From assembly GCA_027422505.1 (NCBI GenBank), contig JAPQWV010000017.1:21019501-21083500 (forward strand): a stretch of 64,000 nucleotides of DNA, written 5' to 3'. The stretch comes from Craterostigma plantagineum (lineage: Eukaryota; Streptophyta; Magnoliopsida; Lamiales; Linderniaceae). The notes below the pieces were generated by a model, which had not been told where the DNA came from, did not search any database, and worked only from the letters and a program-made list of their open reading frames with translations. The position numbers and the translations under genes were made by a program. Numbering within the stretch: the stretch's first letter is position 1; the number at the start of each line of letters is the position of its first letter. Below, in pieces: positions 34,835 to 44,155 of the stretch.

Positions 34835-36615
34835 CATTGTCCTTTCTTCCTGTCATCGAAAAGATTGTCCTCGGAAACAGTAGCCTTCTTCCTCTTATGA
34901 CCTATTAGTGATATATTCTCCGATTCATGCCTAGGAAGGTTGTTGAGTAAGATACCGTTGGACTCGTGTTTCAATTAATTTTCAATGTATGCTAGCTTTA
35001 TGATCGATTCAAGCTATAACAAAGCTTAAACAACCCAAACACAGCAACTTAAACACACACACTCTAACAGAGCTTGTAACGTGGTTCGGCTGTGTTCAGC
35101 CTACGTCCATGGATCAACCGAGCCCCCTTTGTATTAATCACCAAAACGAAAAGTACAGCCCTCTACAACTTTCGTGTTCTAACCTCACTGTGTCTCTATA
35201 CAAAGATAAATGCTCTCAAAGATTATACCTCAAACCAGAAATTCTGAGATCTATTTATAGAGGTAGTTCACACCTAAAGTGTGACTTAAGCTTGATCTTA
35301 GACTCATTTAATCTGATCCGACTTCCCAAATCACTCCACGTGGCCCGTGCTTTTGTGCATGACCCAAGCAAGCAAAATGTGATGATTCACGGCCTCGTTC
35401 CTTAGTATTCACGAGCCTGAATCAGCAATGCTATCTTCATGTGCAGCTTCGGCAACCCTTCACGGTCTTGGATAGCTTCCTTTACGGCCGTGAAGCTATC
35501 GGGATGATCTGCTCCTTTTCTGCCGGTCTTCACGGCTAGATGGTGTCCTAGTCATGGTTGTGACTAAGTCGGGCAGCAGCATCATCGCCCATGCTGTCCC
35601 GGTTCACGGCCGTGACACCTTGAGTATGAAGCCGTGAAGCTTGCCTAGGAGCTTAGCTTCAATCCGATCACTTTCTTCGGCCGATTCCGGCGAATTTCGG
35701 CGAGGTTTAGGCTCGAGTTTCCCGACAAAGGTAATGTTGCATTGGATTTTCCCAGACGACGTTAATCTATCATTGCAAACCCGCCAAAATTACTCGACGA
35801 AAACAGTTTTGCCGAAATATCTGCATTGAGAAAGCCCGTCACCATATCTTTCTTCTGCCTCCAGTCGATCCAGAGAGGGGGGGTGAAGGCTGAGATTTGC
35901 GGGCTAGCTGACGTGGAGGGAGTTTAGGTCGAGTTTTGATGCTGTTGATGGTGGTTATATTTTCTACTGAAGACGGAGCCCATGGTGGGGTTGAGCTGAG
36001 CTGATGCGGAGTGACGGTTTGAAGGCAGCGGTGATTCGGTGTTTCCCGGCGATCGGCGAGGAACGAAAGTGCGTTTTATCTCAAGTATGCTAGGGTATTA
36101 GTTATAGCTGACGTTCCGAAGTTGCAAGTCCCATTGAATATGTTGATGACATTGGTAGCTGTAATAGAGCTTATGTTGAACACTTTTGTTAGGTACATCA
36201 AGAGATTTGATGATGTCCTTATTGTTCCTAGCTTCTCAAACGTCTCGTTGCCTGTTATAGTCGAAGAAACACATCGTCAGTTATATAGTCATATATAGAA
36301 AAAACGAATAAAACTGCACTTAGAATGAGGTGGATAAGAGTTATAGAAGCATTTGATTTGATGTGAAATCTTCTTTGTTGCTCCTTTCTTGCGATTATTA
36401 CTTCGTACTTGATCAAGTTAATATAGACTCATAATCAAACTAGATCGGATACCTTAGCTGTGGTTGTTTGCTGTGCTCGGCCAGCATCTGCTCTTAGGGT
36501 GATCTGAAAATGGAAGTGCTTGTATTTGTTGGATCGTAGCTTAACTGTTCGATAAAATGTCTGTTTATGTAACACAGTGAAAAATGATGTGGGGGTTTGT
36601 TGTGATTTCATTTGT
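34835..36615. other. Intergenic, with an antisense LTR-like stretch
   Basis: No intact gene. From about 34,985 to 35,400 the minus strand looks like a Copia-type LTR: a TATA box (CTATAAATAG near 35,250-35,262) and the CCATGGACGTAGG...GCCGAACCACG words common in plant LTRs. Borders and duplication were not found. Positions 35,440-35,640 contain several CACGGCCGTGA palindromes. Near 36,120-36,300 a short open stretch ([13 protein letters not shown]) may be a gene scrap. Confidence 0.4.
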
Positions 36616-36765
36616 AAGGCAAACCAGTATCTGGGATGACTGTGCATGATGATTGCAAGCTGAAGTTCCAAGAACTGAAGGCAAAGAGGACTTACCGATT
36701 CATCGTCTTCAAAATCTAGGAGATACAAAAGGAGCTTATCGTTCAGAAACTTGGAAAGCCCAACA
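36616..36765 (+). pseudogene. Actin-depolymerising factor (ADF) exon fragment
   Basis: After an intron-like acceptor (TTTGTAAG) the plus strand reads [20 protein letters not shown] and TYRFIVFKI, then a TAG at about 36,717-36,719, then KELIVQKLGKP. This is the N-terminal part of the ADF/cofilin fold, which binds and severs actin. Similarity fades after about 36,765 and the rest of the ADF domain is absent. With a premature stop and truncation it is a dead fragment. Confidence 0.8.
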
Positions 36766-37302
36766 TGACCTGCGAAAGCCTTTCAAATGGTCCCAAGCCT
36801 TTGGTGAGAGAAAAGCTGTCGAAAATTTTCAAGAAGGTAAAAGAAAAGATACGGAATGTTTTCTTTCTCTGCTTATAGTATTCTAATTTGGACTTGATTA
36901 TTGGATTGTTCTTGATCTGACAGTGGTTGATATGGCTAATTATTTTCGTATATTGATACTTGATTTTGGATTTGGCGAACAGTGGTGTATAGTAAAGTAA
37001 ATTGAATTCAATGTTGGTTGTTCTTGGTTTTGATCTCTGTTCTTTGTTATTGATTCGGTCCTGATTGATATTTTAACCTTTAAGGCCTATAGAATATTTA
37101 ATTAACGCTATTTTAGGCGCTGACTTTTTCACGTGAATATTTTGTGAAGTTGCAAAACATCGGTTTCTCATCTTGGTCCAATCTTTATTTGCTACAGTTG
37201 ATATCATCGTGTCCAGCAGATTTGATAAAACTGGAAACCATTTAGCAACGGACGACCATGTTGGAAGGGTAGTATTATTTGAACGAATTGGTATAAAAGA
37301 GG
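36766..37302. other. Intergenic
   Basis: About 540 bases without a recognised gene, RNA or repeat. It starts with a short purine-rich tract after the ADF fragment. Confidence 0.4.
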
Positions 37303-37578
37303 TTAGCTGCTAACTGTGTAATAATATTCAATTTTCTCAATCTCTTTCAGTTTCTGTACGTAGTCCCTTACAACGTCGATGGTAACCGTAACTGAAAGCT
37401 CGTTAACGAGTAGAGACACCATGATGTCGTCCTTTTGATAGAAATTTTGTAATCTTGGAACACCTGACGCCCTTTTTTTCTCACAGAAGCTAAATCTTTG
37501 TGCCGACGTCAGCTTTAGCACAATGCTGCATTTTTTTTCAAATGCTTGCTCGAGCATGTTTACTTTCAGTGTGTGCAT
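37303..37578 (-). other. 91-codon open frame, possible exon fragment
   Basis: The frame reads VNMLEQAFEKKCSIVLKLTS and LLVNELSVTVTIDVVRDYV, with a composition that looks protein-like rather than random. I do not recognise a family. It lies between the ADF and PDR fragments, so it may be another exon scrap. Confidence 0.3.
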
Positions 37579-37599
37579 AAAATAAAAATTAGAGTTAGA

Positions 37600-38820
37600 A
37601 AGTGCTTAGCTACTGTGGTGTGTCATCTACTTGGTACCAGTTCGTGCAATCCCATGGTTTTGAAGACCGGACCGGACCGGCCGGTTTTGGCCGGTTCCGA
37701 CCGGACATGTCAAAATTCCAGTCCGATTCCGGTCCGGTCTTTGCTTTATTTAAAAAGAAAAAAGAAAAAACAAAATATTAGTAATATTCAATAAAACCGA
37801 ATAAAATTTCGAATATGCCTGGCTGGTGTAGTGGTAAAGCTCTCAATTGTCAATAACGAGCCTGGGTTCAATTTCTATCAATCTCATATAATTTTTATTT
37901 TTAATTAACTTATCAATCCAGTACTTTCATTCCACTTAACTTTGACCCCCACATGATAGATTTAGTACTTCACAGTCCATTGTTCAATTAATTTTAATCC
38001 CAAATGCAATTTACTTTTATTAATTTTACCCCTTAATTTTTTATCACTATAATTTCGAAAAAGTTCAAAAAATATGTATATTTTCTATTTAACTTGATTG
38101 ATTTATTCATAAAATATACATTTTTAAATCTAAAAATACCGGTGTAACTCCAGTTTGATTCCAGTTTTATACCGATTAAACCACTAAACCTTAAACCACT
38201 AAAATTTTCGGTCCGGTTCGAAAACCAAGTTTCAGAACCGTGCAATCCAAGTGTACGGTATGATCGTTTACTCAATGATAAACCTCGAGCGGACGTCGGA
38301 GAAGTTCACCTGGTTCATATATTTCCCCTATATGTCTCTGCTCTACTTCGTTCTTTACGGTACGATGGCTGTCTCAATTACCTCCAACCACAATGTAGCT
38401 ACCATTGTTTCATCACTCTTCTATACCGTGTGGAATCTCTTCTGTAGCTTCATCATCCGGAAACCCTTAAGTTTTCATTACACAACGAAACACTTACTCT
38501 TGATTATGAGTAACTAACTAAGCTGCTGTATATGTACATTAAATCAATTGCAGGAAATCCCAATTTGGTGGAAATGGTATTATTGGGCTACTCCCATGTC
38601 TTATATTCTGTTCGATTTCATTGTGTCACAGTTTGGAAAGACTCAGGCTGTAATAACCTACACAAAGGAAAACATCGAGGAACTCTTCGACCGTTACTTC
38701 AGGTTTAAGCACAACATGATCAGCGTAGTCGATGCTATTCTTGCCATCTTGATAGCCGTTTTCAGCGTCATTTTCGCTTACGTGGTCAAGACCTTCAATT
38801 TCCAGTACAGAGAAAGAGAA
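37600..38820 (+). pseudogene. ABCG/PDR transporter C-terminal fragment, interrupted by a small element
   Basis: The last membrane domain of a full-size ABCG (pleiotropic drug resistance) transporter is visible in two exons: 38,239-38,465 (VYGMIVYSMINLERTSEKFT, LLYFVLYGTMAVSITSNHNV, VSSLFYTVWNLF) and 38,554-38,820 (IPIWWKWYYWATP, SQFGKTQ, DRYFRFKHN, TFNFQYRE). The split falls at the usual P-x-IPIWW intron. Upstream of 37,643 only a short remnant exists and no ATP-binding domain is in the window. The exon is cut by a 586-bp insertion with a 10-bp duplication. It is a dead fragment of a plasma-membrane exporter gene. Confidence 0.85.
37653..38238. mobile_element. MULE-type MITE with a tRNA-like centre
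   Basis: Flanked by a perfect direct repeat CGTGCAATCC (37,643-37,652 and 38,239-38,248), a 9-10-bp duplication as made by Mutator-like elements. The ends are imperfect inverted repeats around GGTTTTGAAGACCGGACCGG and CCGGTTCGAAAACC. Inside, at 37,817-37,880, GGCTGGTGTAGTGGTAAAGC and GGGTTCAATTTC resemble tRNA A and B boxes. No ORF. Confidence 0.75.
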
Positions 38821-39004
38821 CATTTGAATCAAGTTTTCTGCCTACTATTTTTATCTGCTTTTCTTCCTCCATCTTTTTTTTTCTTCCTCCTATACATACA
38901 AGTATATATAGGAAGTCTGATGTATTTTATGTTTCTGTGTAATATTTATAGTAAAGTTCTCACGGTTGGATGTTCAGCTTCAATAATATGAAAAAAAAAA
39001 TATA

Positions 39005-39245
39005 CTCCCTCCGTCCCGCTATTTTTATCACACTTTTCCATTTCGGGCGCCCCAATAATTTTATCATCTTTTCTTATTTAGCAAAAAAACTATCACAAAA
39101 AATTAATATAATAATATTAAATATTAAAAGACGTGTCAAAATATATATTTTTTTTACCTTTTCATTATACTATATTATTATAATAATGCCAACTTAATTT
39201 GCGTGCCCAGCAACTTATGTGAAAAAGTTGTTGGGATGGAGGGAG
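39005..39245. mobile_element. Stowaway MITE (Tc1/mariner), 241 bp
   Basis: Terminal inverted repeats CTCCCTCCGTCCC and GGGATGGAGGGAG and TA duplications on both sides (39,003-39,004 and 39,246-39,247) are diagnostic for Stowaway. The interior is AT-rich and has no ORF. It sits just downstream of the PDR fragment. Confidence 0.95.
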
Positions 39246-39249
39246 TAAT

Positions 39250-39640
39250 AATTGATGAAAAAGTCACAAACGTGAATATGATTTTGTATTCGCAAGCTTC
39301 AATTCAGATTTGAAACTAAGACTTTTGAATATTGTAAATAGAACTGCCACTATACATAGATATAAAACACACAAAGCAAGACTAAACTTCACCAGGTTTC
39401 TTGATGAAGTCAACATTTTAATTGTTGCTTTTGGTGTAGAGACCAAGACAGCTGTTGCTTTTGGTGTATAAAGCAGTTACTGGTCCTTTTGACATTTTAA
39501 CGGTTGATTTTGATGTATACATCAACATAGTTGTTGATTTTACAGTTTACTGTACAAAAATAGTTGCTGCTTCTTTGGAATACACATATCTTGTTAATTC
39601 AAGTACTCTGGGTCATTAATTTGACACAGCCGCGCAACAT
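39250..39640. other. Intergenic with degenerate GTTGCTTTTGGTGTA repeats
   Basis: About 390 bases without a gene. GTTGCTTTTGGTGTA and diverged forms (GTTGATTTTGATGTA, GTTGATTTTACAGTTTA) recur between about 39,420 and 39,560 at irregular 30-60-bp spacing. Confidence 0.5.
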
Positions 39641-39850
39641 GCGGCTACCGTTAGTTAGCTAGTATTATATATAGAGTGGAGGAGAATTTTCTAATGGGCC
39701 GATGTAATGGAAATTGATGGGCCGAACAGCTATATTTGTTTCCTAGTTTTAGTATATTTATTATATCCATGGATACGTGAGGTCCTGATCTTACTATATG
39801 TGAGAACTAATTAGCTATAATTGCGTAAAGAAAAAGGAAATATAAAATAG
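39640..39850. repeat. Third copy of the duplicated promoter segment
   Basis: About 200 bp match 27,530-27,730: ATGGGCCGATGTAATG, ATTGATGGGCCGAACAGCTAT and GAACTAATTAGCTATAATTGCG are all present, with small indels. At copies 1 and 2 of the membrane-protein family this segment lies upstream of the gene. Here the family gene is missing and the 71-aa gene follows. Confidence 0.7.
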
Positions 39851-40553
39851 TTGCAGATAATCTTGAGCCACCGAACAACGGAACGAGCAACAAACGTTAC
39901 TCTATCTACGCAGTCCGCGATTGCAAAAATCTTTCTTTTCCCCAAAGGTTTGATTAATGATCTCATGTGATTTTATGAGGCGCGAAGACTTTTTCTGCGA
40001 TTCGTAGAGTGATGGGTTTGTCTTTGAAGTGATTTCGTTCTGTGAATCGCGTGTGTCTACGTTTAGCTCAAGTGATTTTTTGCTTCCCTGTTCTGTTTTC
40101 AGTGATTTAATTGCTGGTATTGTAAGAGATTGGTGCTGTATTGCAGCTCAATCTCGCCCTATGCTTCGATAAAATTTTGCTATCTTTGTTTTTTGGCGAA
40201 TCGATGAGCGACGAAGATGGTTTGGTGTTAAAATTCGTACATGATCTCTTTGGGCGAAAAATTCCCTGGCTATTGGGTGCTTGAGCCTGTAAATAAACTC
40301 TGTGAACTATGTAGTCAATGTGTTCGATGATTTGCGTTAGACCTAAATAACGAGCTTCATAAGGGGAGATAAACATATTGAGAATGATAGGCTTTTTACT
40401 ATTCGTTTTTCGTTAATCTCCGAACATCTCTTTAGACGTTCGATTTTCACTTCTTCCGACGAAATCATCGAATTCGCAGGGTCTCTGTAGCATCATCAAG
40501 AATTCAAGAACTTCAGAGGAACAATATATATATGCTTTGATCAAGAGAATAGT

Positions 40554-40769
40554 ATGGAATGCAATGTTTCGAGTATGAGCTCGGGCGAAGAAAAGGCGAA
40601 GTGGAGCGTGTTCGATGGTATAAGGATGATGCCATTAACGCCCGAAGCTCTCATGGCTGAGATTAATTCCGCCATTACAGTTCTCGAGTACGCTCGTGCA
40701 TCTACTTCCCTCTTACAATCTCCGCCCACTCCAACTGTTACGAAGCCCAAAACCTCCATACAAAGCTGA
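40554..40769 (+). CDS. Small conserved-looking protein, 71 aa, function unknown
   Basis: A complete small ORF, ATG to TGA, encodes an acid-basic soluble peptide: SSGEEKAKWSVFDGIRMMPL, then TPEALMAEINSAITVLEYAR and a Ser/Pro/Thr tail. It has no signal peptide or membrane segment. The upstream 600 bp look like a 5' UTR with introns: a donor after CCCCAAAG near 39,950 and an acceptor ATTCGCAG near 40,480, directly before the ATG leader. An intron-containing leader, an ordinary codon mix and a predicted amphipathic helix argue for a real gene. I recognise no named family. The overlapping minus-strand frame (40,541-40,858) is a shadow. Confidence 0.6.
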   Translation: MECNVSSMSSGEEKAKWSVFDGIRMMPLTPEALMAEINSAITVLEYARASTSLLQSPPTPTVTKPKTSIQS

Positions 40770-41924
40770 CCCAAGGTATTTATGGTCTCAATTGAATAAG
40801 CTTTTTCCTTTTGTTCTGAATTAGCCTTGCTGTAGTAGTTGTTCTTGTAATAATCCATGGCTTGAAGAGGAAGAAATTCATGGTATATGTAATGACATCA
40901 GGAAATTTCTTCCTCTCCTTTAGTAGTTTCCATGCGTCTGTTGTTTTCTATGTATCGATTTTACTAGAGTTCCACATGTAGCAAGATGACTATTTTTATT
41001 ATAGTAACTTAAATTTCAAATTACTTTTAATAGGTAAAATTATATATTAAGTATAGTTTTATATTATTTAGTAGATTAATTGACTATAGATTACATGATT
41101 CGACTATATTTAGTCTAAGGTGCTATATATATAACAAAATAAATAGGTGCTTGATCTCCGATGATGAGTTAATATTAGTTCCTATATCGGAATCTTTAGA
41201 CTGATGTCATGACCCGACTAGCTGAAAATCATGTTCGTTCCATAGTCGACAGTTAACTTAAGATTTATGGCGTAAAAAATTGAATAAATGAAGTTAAAAT
41301 TTGTGGGGTAAAAATAATCGAAGAAAATTAAGTGAAAACATATAAGAAATCGTTGTAACATCAAGAATACGAAGAAACGTCTATTCCATGTCATACAAGC
41401 ACTAGGATAGGTTATAGATAGCACAATTTGGGTACACCAAGGTTTCCTCTTATGTCAGTTTTCATACGTCATTATTACCACAGTTAACTAGACTAGGTTT
41501 CACTTTCAAAGTACCACCTTAGATTCACCCCTCAAATTCGGTAATTATTAATTTAGTTTAGAACAAAATATTAAATAAATTAAGACCTTTTCTTCCCTTA
41601 AACCTATCCACGATCATGGAAACACAACTATAAGAATCAACGGATAAGATCATGATCCAAGCTTGTGAATCCAACGGCTGTGGTTGGTCAAGCGTCATCT
41701 CAAGGTTTAGAGCTATGAAGCCCATATAAAAAGACCTCATTCTTCATCTCAGCGCCTCCACACACACAGTGGATTACCACAAAAAAAAAAAAAACCCTTA
41801 ACCCCATCTCTCTCCATCTCCCTCGAGTTTTAGATATATATAACGCGCAAAATCTTAGCCACGATATTTATTTCTCAGTTCACGTCTCATTCTTGTTTTT
41901 CTGAATTTTTCGCCTTCGAAATCT
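40770..41924. promoter_or_regulatory. Intergenic region and RBP47 promoter
   Basis: No gene is seen in about 1.15 kb. The first 200 bp are probably the 3' UTR of the small protein gene. A TATA-like GATATATATAACGCGC at about 41,832-41,847 lies about 90 bp before the RBP47 start, with a poly-A tract and CT-rich leader nearby. Confidence 0.45.
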
Positions 41925-43899
41925 ATGGAAGTTGATAACAGGGAAGCCGCCGCCGAGAGCGACGGTGTCGCCGCCGCCGCCGTTGTTGCTGACGATGAGA
42001 GCTCAAAAGGGCCCAACGAGGAGGGTCCTGTTGATAACGTCGTCAACGCCGACGCCGGAAATCGCAGCACCCGTAATAACAGCAACGATGATGATGCGGG
42101 CAGTAACGGAGGAAATAGTAGTAGGGCGGCGCAGCCGGCGGTTATGGATCCGCCGCCGCCGAATTGGGTTCCCTTGCAGTATCCTGCCGCCGTAATGCCG
42201 ATGCCTCCTCCCTACTACCCTCCCCTGCCTTACCTCCCCTACGCCGCCCGCCATCTCCACCACTTTCCGTCAGCCGCCGCCCATCCTCCGGCGAACGGCA
42301 GATTCGGGTCGTTGCCTTCCAACGACGGGTCGAACCGCACCATCTGGGTCGGAGATTTGAACCCTTGGATGGATGAGGATTATCTCAGAAGCTGCTTTGC
42401 TCCCACCGGCGAGGTACACATACACAACCATATATCATTCCTTCCATTCACTCTAAATTTCTGCTGTTTGTCTAAATCATTGCTCTGTTTTTTGTGATTT
42501 TCTTGATTATTTTCCTCGAATTGGTCCAATTACTGTATGTGTGTTTTTCTTCAGGTTTCGTCGATTAAGATGATCCGAAATAGGCAGACGAAATCGCCCG
42601 AAGGCTACGGTTTCGTCGAATTCACTTCCCACGAGGCCGCCGAGCGGGCACTCCATTCCTATTCTAACAAGGAAATGCCAAACACAAACCAACCCTTTCG
42701 CCTCAACTGGGCCACCTTCAGCTCCGGCGACAAGAACCCCAACCACTCCGGCGGCTCCAGCGCCGGAGCCGGCGGCATCAGCTCCGACCTGTCGATCTTC
42801 GTCGGAGACTTGGCCTCGGACGTGACCGATTCCCTGCTTCACGATACGTTCGCCGAAAAGTACCCTTCTGTGAGGGCGGCCAAGGTCGTCGTCGACGCAA
42901 ACACAGGCCGGTCGAAAGGCTACGGTTTCGTAAGGTTCGGCGAAGAAGGAGAAAGGACGGCGGCCATGGCCGAGATGCAAGGCGTTTACTGCTCGACGAG
43001 GCCCATGAGGATTGGGCCCGCCACACCGAGGAAGACGTCTTCTTCGTCCATGGGATATCAACAGTACGCTTCGCCGGCGGGTAATAGAGGGACGAACGAC
43101 CTTCTTTTTTTCGTATTGTATGTAAGAAAGAATCACTTCTAAGTTTCGAATATTTGAACTGTTGCTCTTCTTGCAGGAGGGGGATATTTGAACGGCGGGT
43201 CGTCACAATCTGAGGGAGAATCTTCGAACACTACAGTAGGATGTGTTTTTTTTTCTAATTTGTTTCCTTTGACGTTCGTCGGCTATGAATGAATCTTTTG
43301 TAGATATTTGTGGGCGGGCTCGACCCGAATGTGAGCGATGAAGAGCTGAAGCAGCCTTTTGCGCCTTTCGGAGAGATAATTTCGGTTAAAATACCCGTCG
43401 GGAAAGGCTGTGGCTTTGTCCAGTTTGCCAACAGGTGATTCTTTGTCATAGAACAACCTTCAAAAAGAAAAACTCAACTGAAAATGGCTAAAATTCGACC
43501 TTTTTCGGTCGAGCAGAGGGGACGCTGAGGAAGCGCTGCAGCGGCTGAGCGGCGCGACGATAGGGAGGAAGAGCGTGCGCCTCGCATGGGGTCGAAATCC
43601 CGCAAATAGGCAGGCGAGTTTTTTTTTTTTCTTACTTGCATTTCTTCAATAGACATTATAATCTTTGCGCCTGAGATTGGTAACCTAGGAAACTCGCTTG
43701 GCTTCGTTCGTTGCAGTCGAATAACGAGAATGGGCACAACAACCATCAGTGGGCCCCACAGTACTACGGCGGGCCCTACTTCAACGGGTACGGATACCCT
43801 GTGATGCACCCGCCGAGCCCTCACGACCCGTACATGTACACTGCTTCTTACGGGGCTTATCCGTTCAATGGGACAACAAACCAGCAGCAAGTTAACTGA
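41925..43899 (+). CDS. RBP47: RBP45/47-type RNA-binding protein (three RRMs)
   Basis: Six exons (41,925-42,413; 42,555-43,080; 43,177-43,235; 43,304-43,434; 43,517-43,613; 43,717-43,899) give 494 residues. After an acidic, Pro-rich N-terminus (about 1-140) come three RRM domains with RNP1 motifs GYGFVEF, GYGFVRF and GCGFVQF, and a Gly/Tyr/Asn-rich tail. The IFVGGLDPN and SVKIPVGKGCGFVQF signatures place it in the plant RBP45/RBP47 group, which binds U-rich and poly(A) mRNA and enters stress granules. Most family members are Gln-rich at the N-terminus; this one is Asp/Asn- and Pro-rich instead. The fifth intron uses a GC donor (CAG|GCGAGT). It converges with CTC1, with about 250 bp between stop codons. 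Confidence 0.93.
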
Positions 43900-44155
43900 A
43901 GGAAAAAGAAACGTATCGAGACAACATTTGCTCTGTGATGTAGTAAAACTTCGACCGGGGATTATAGCTCTAGCAGTAGTAGCTCTATAACCATTGTTAG
44001 GAGGAGAGGTTTTTATCGGCGAACTGATTTGTTTTAAGAAGCGAAACGAAAGAACTTCTTTGAATCGCAATAAAATTTATATTCCCCAACAATTTTTTGA
44101 AGTAGCATAGATAGCAGCAGATGTGATTGATCTGAACAAAAAAAATGAAAAAAAG

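Noticed and set aside
37817..37880. Functional tRNA gene
   Set aside because: A and B boxes are imperfect and no full cloverleaf with a paired acceptor stem is apparent; it is reported only as tRNA-like.
42507..43136. 209-codon minus-strand frame opposite RBP47 exon 2
   Set aside because: Shadow of a GC-rich RRM exon; no homology.
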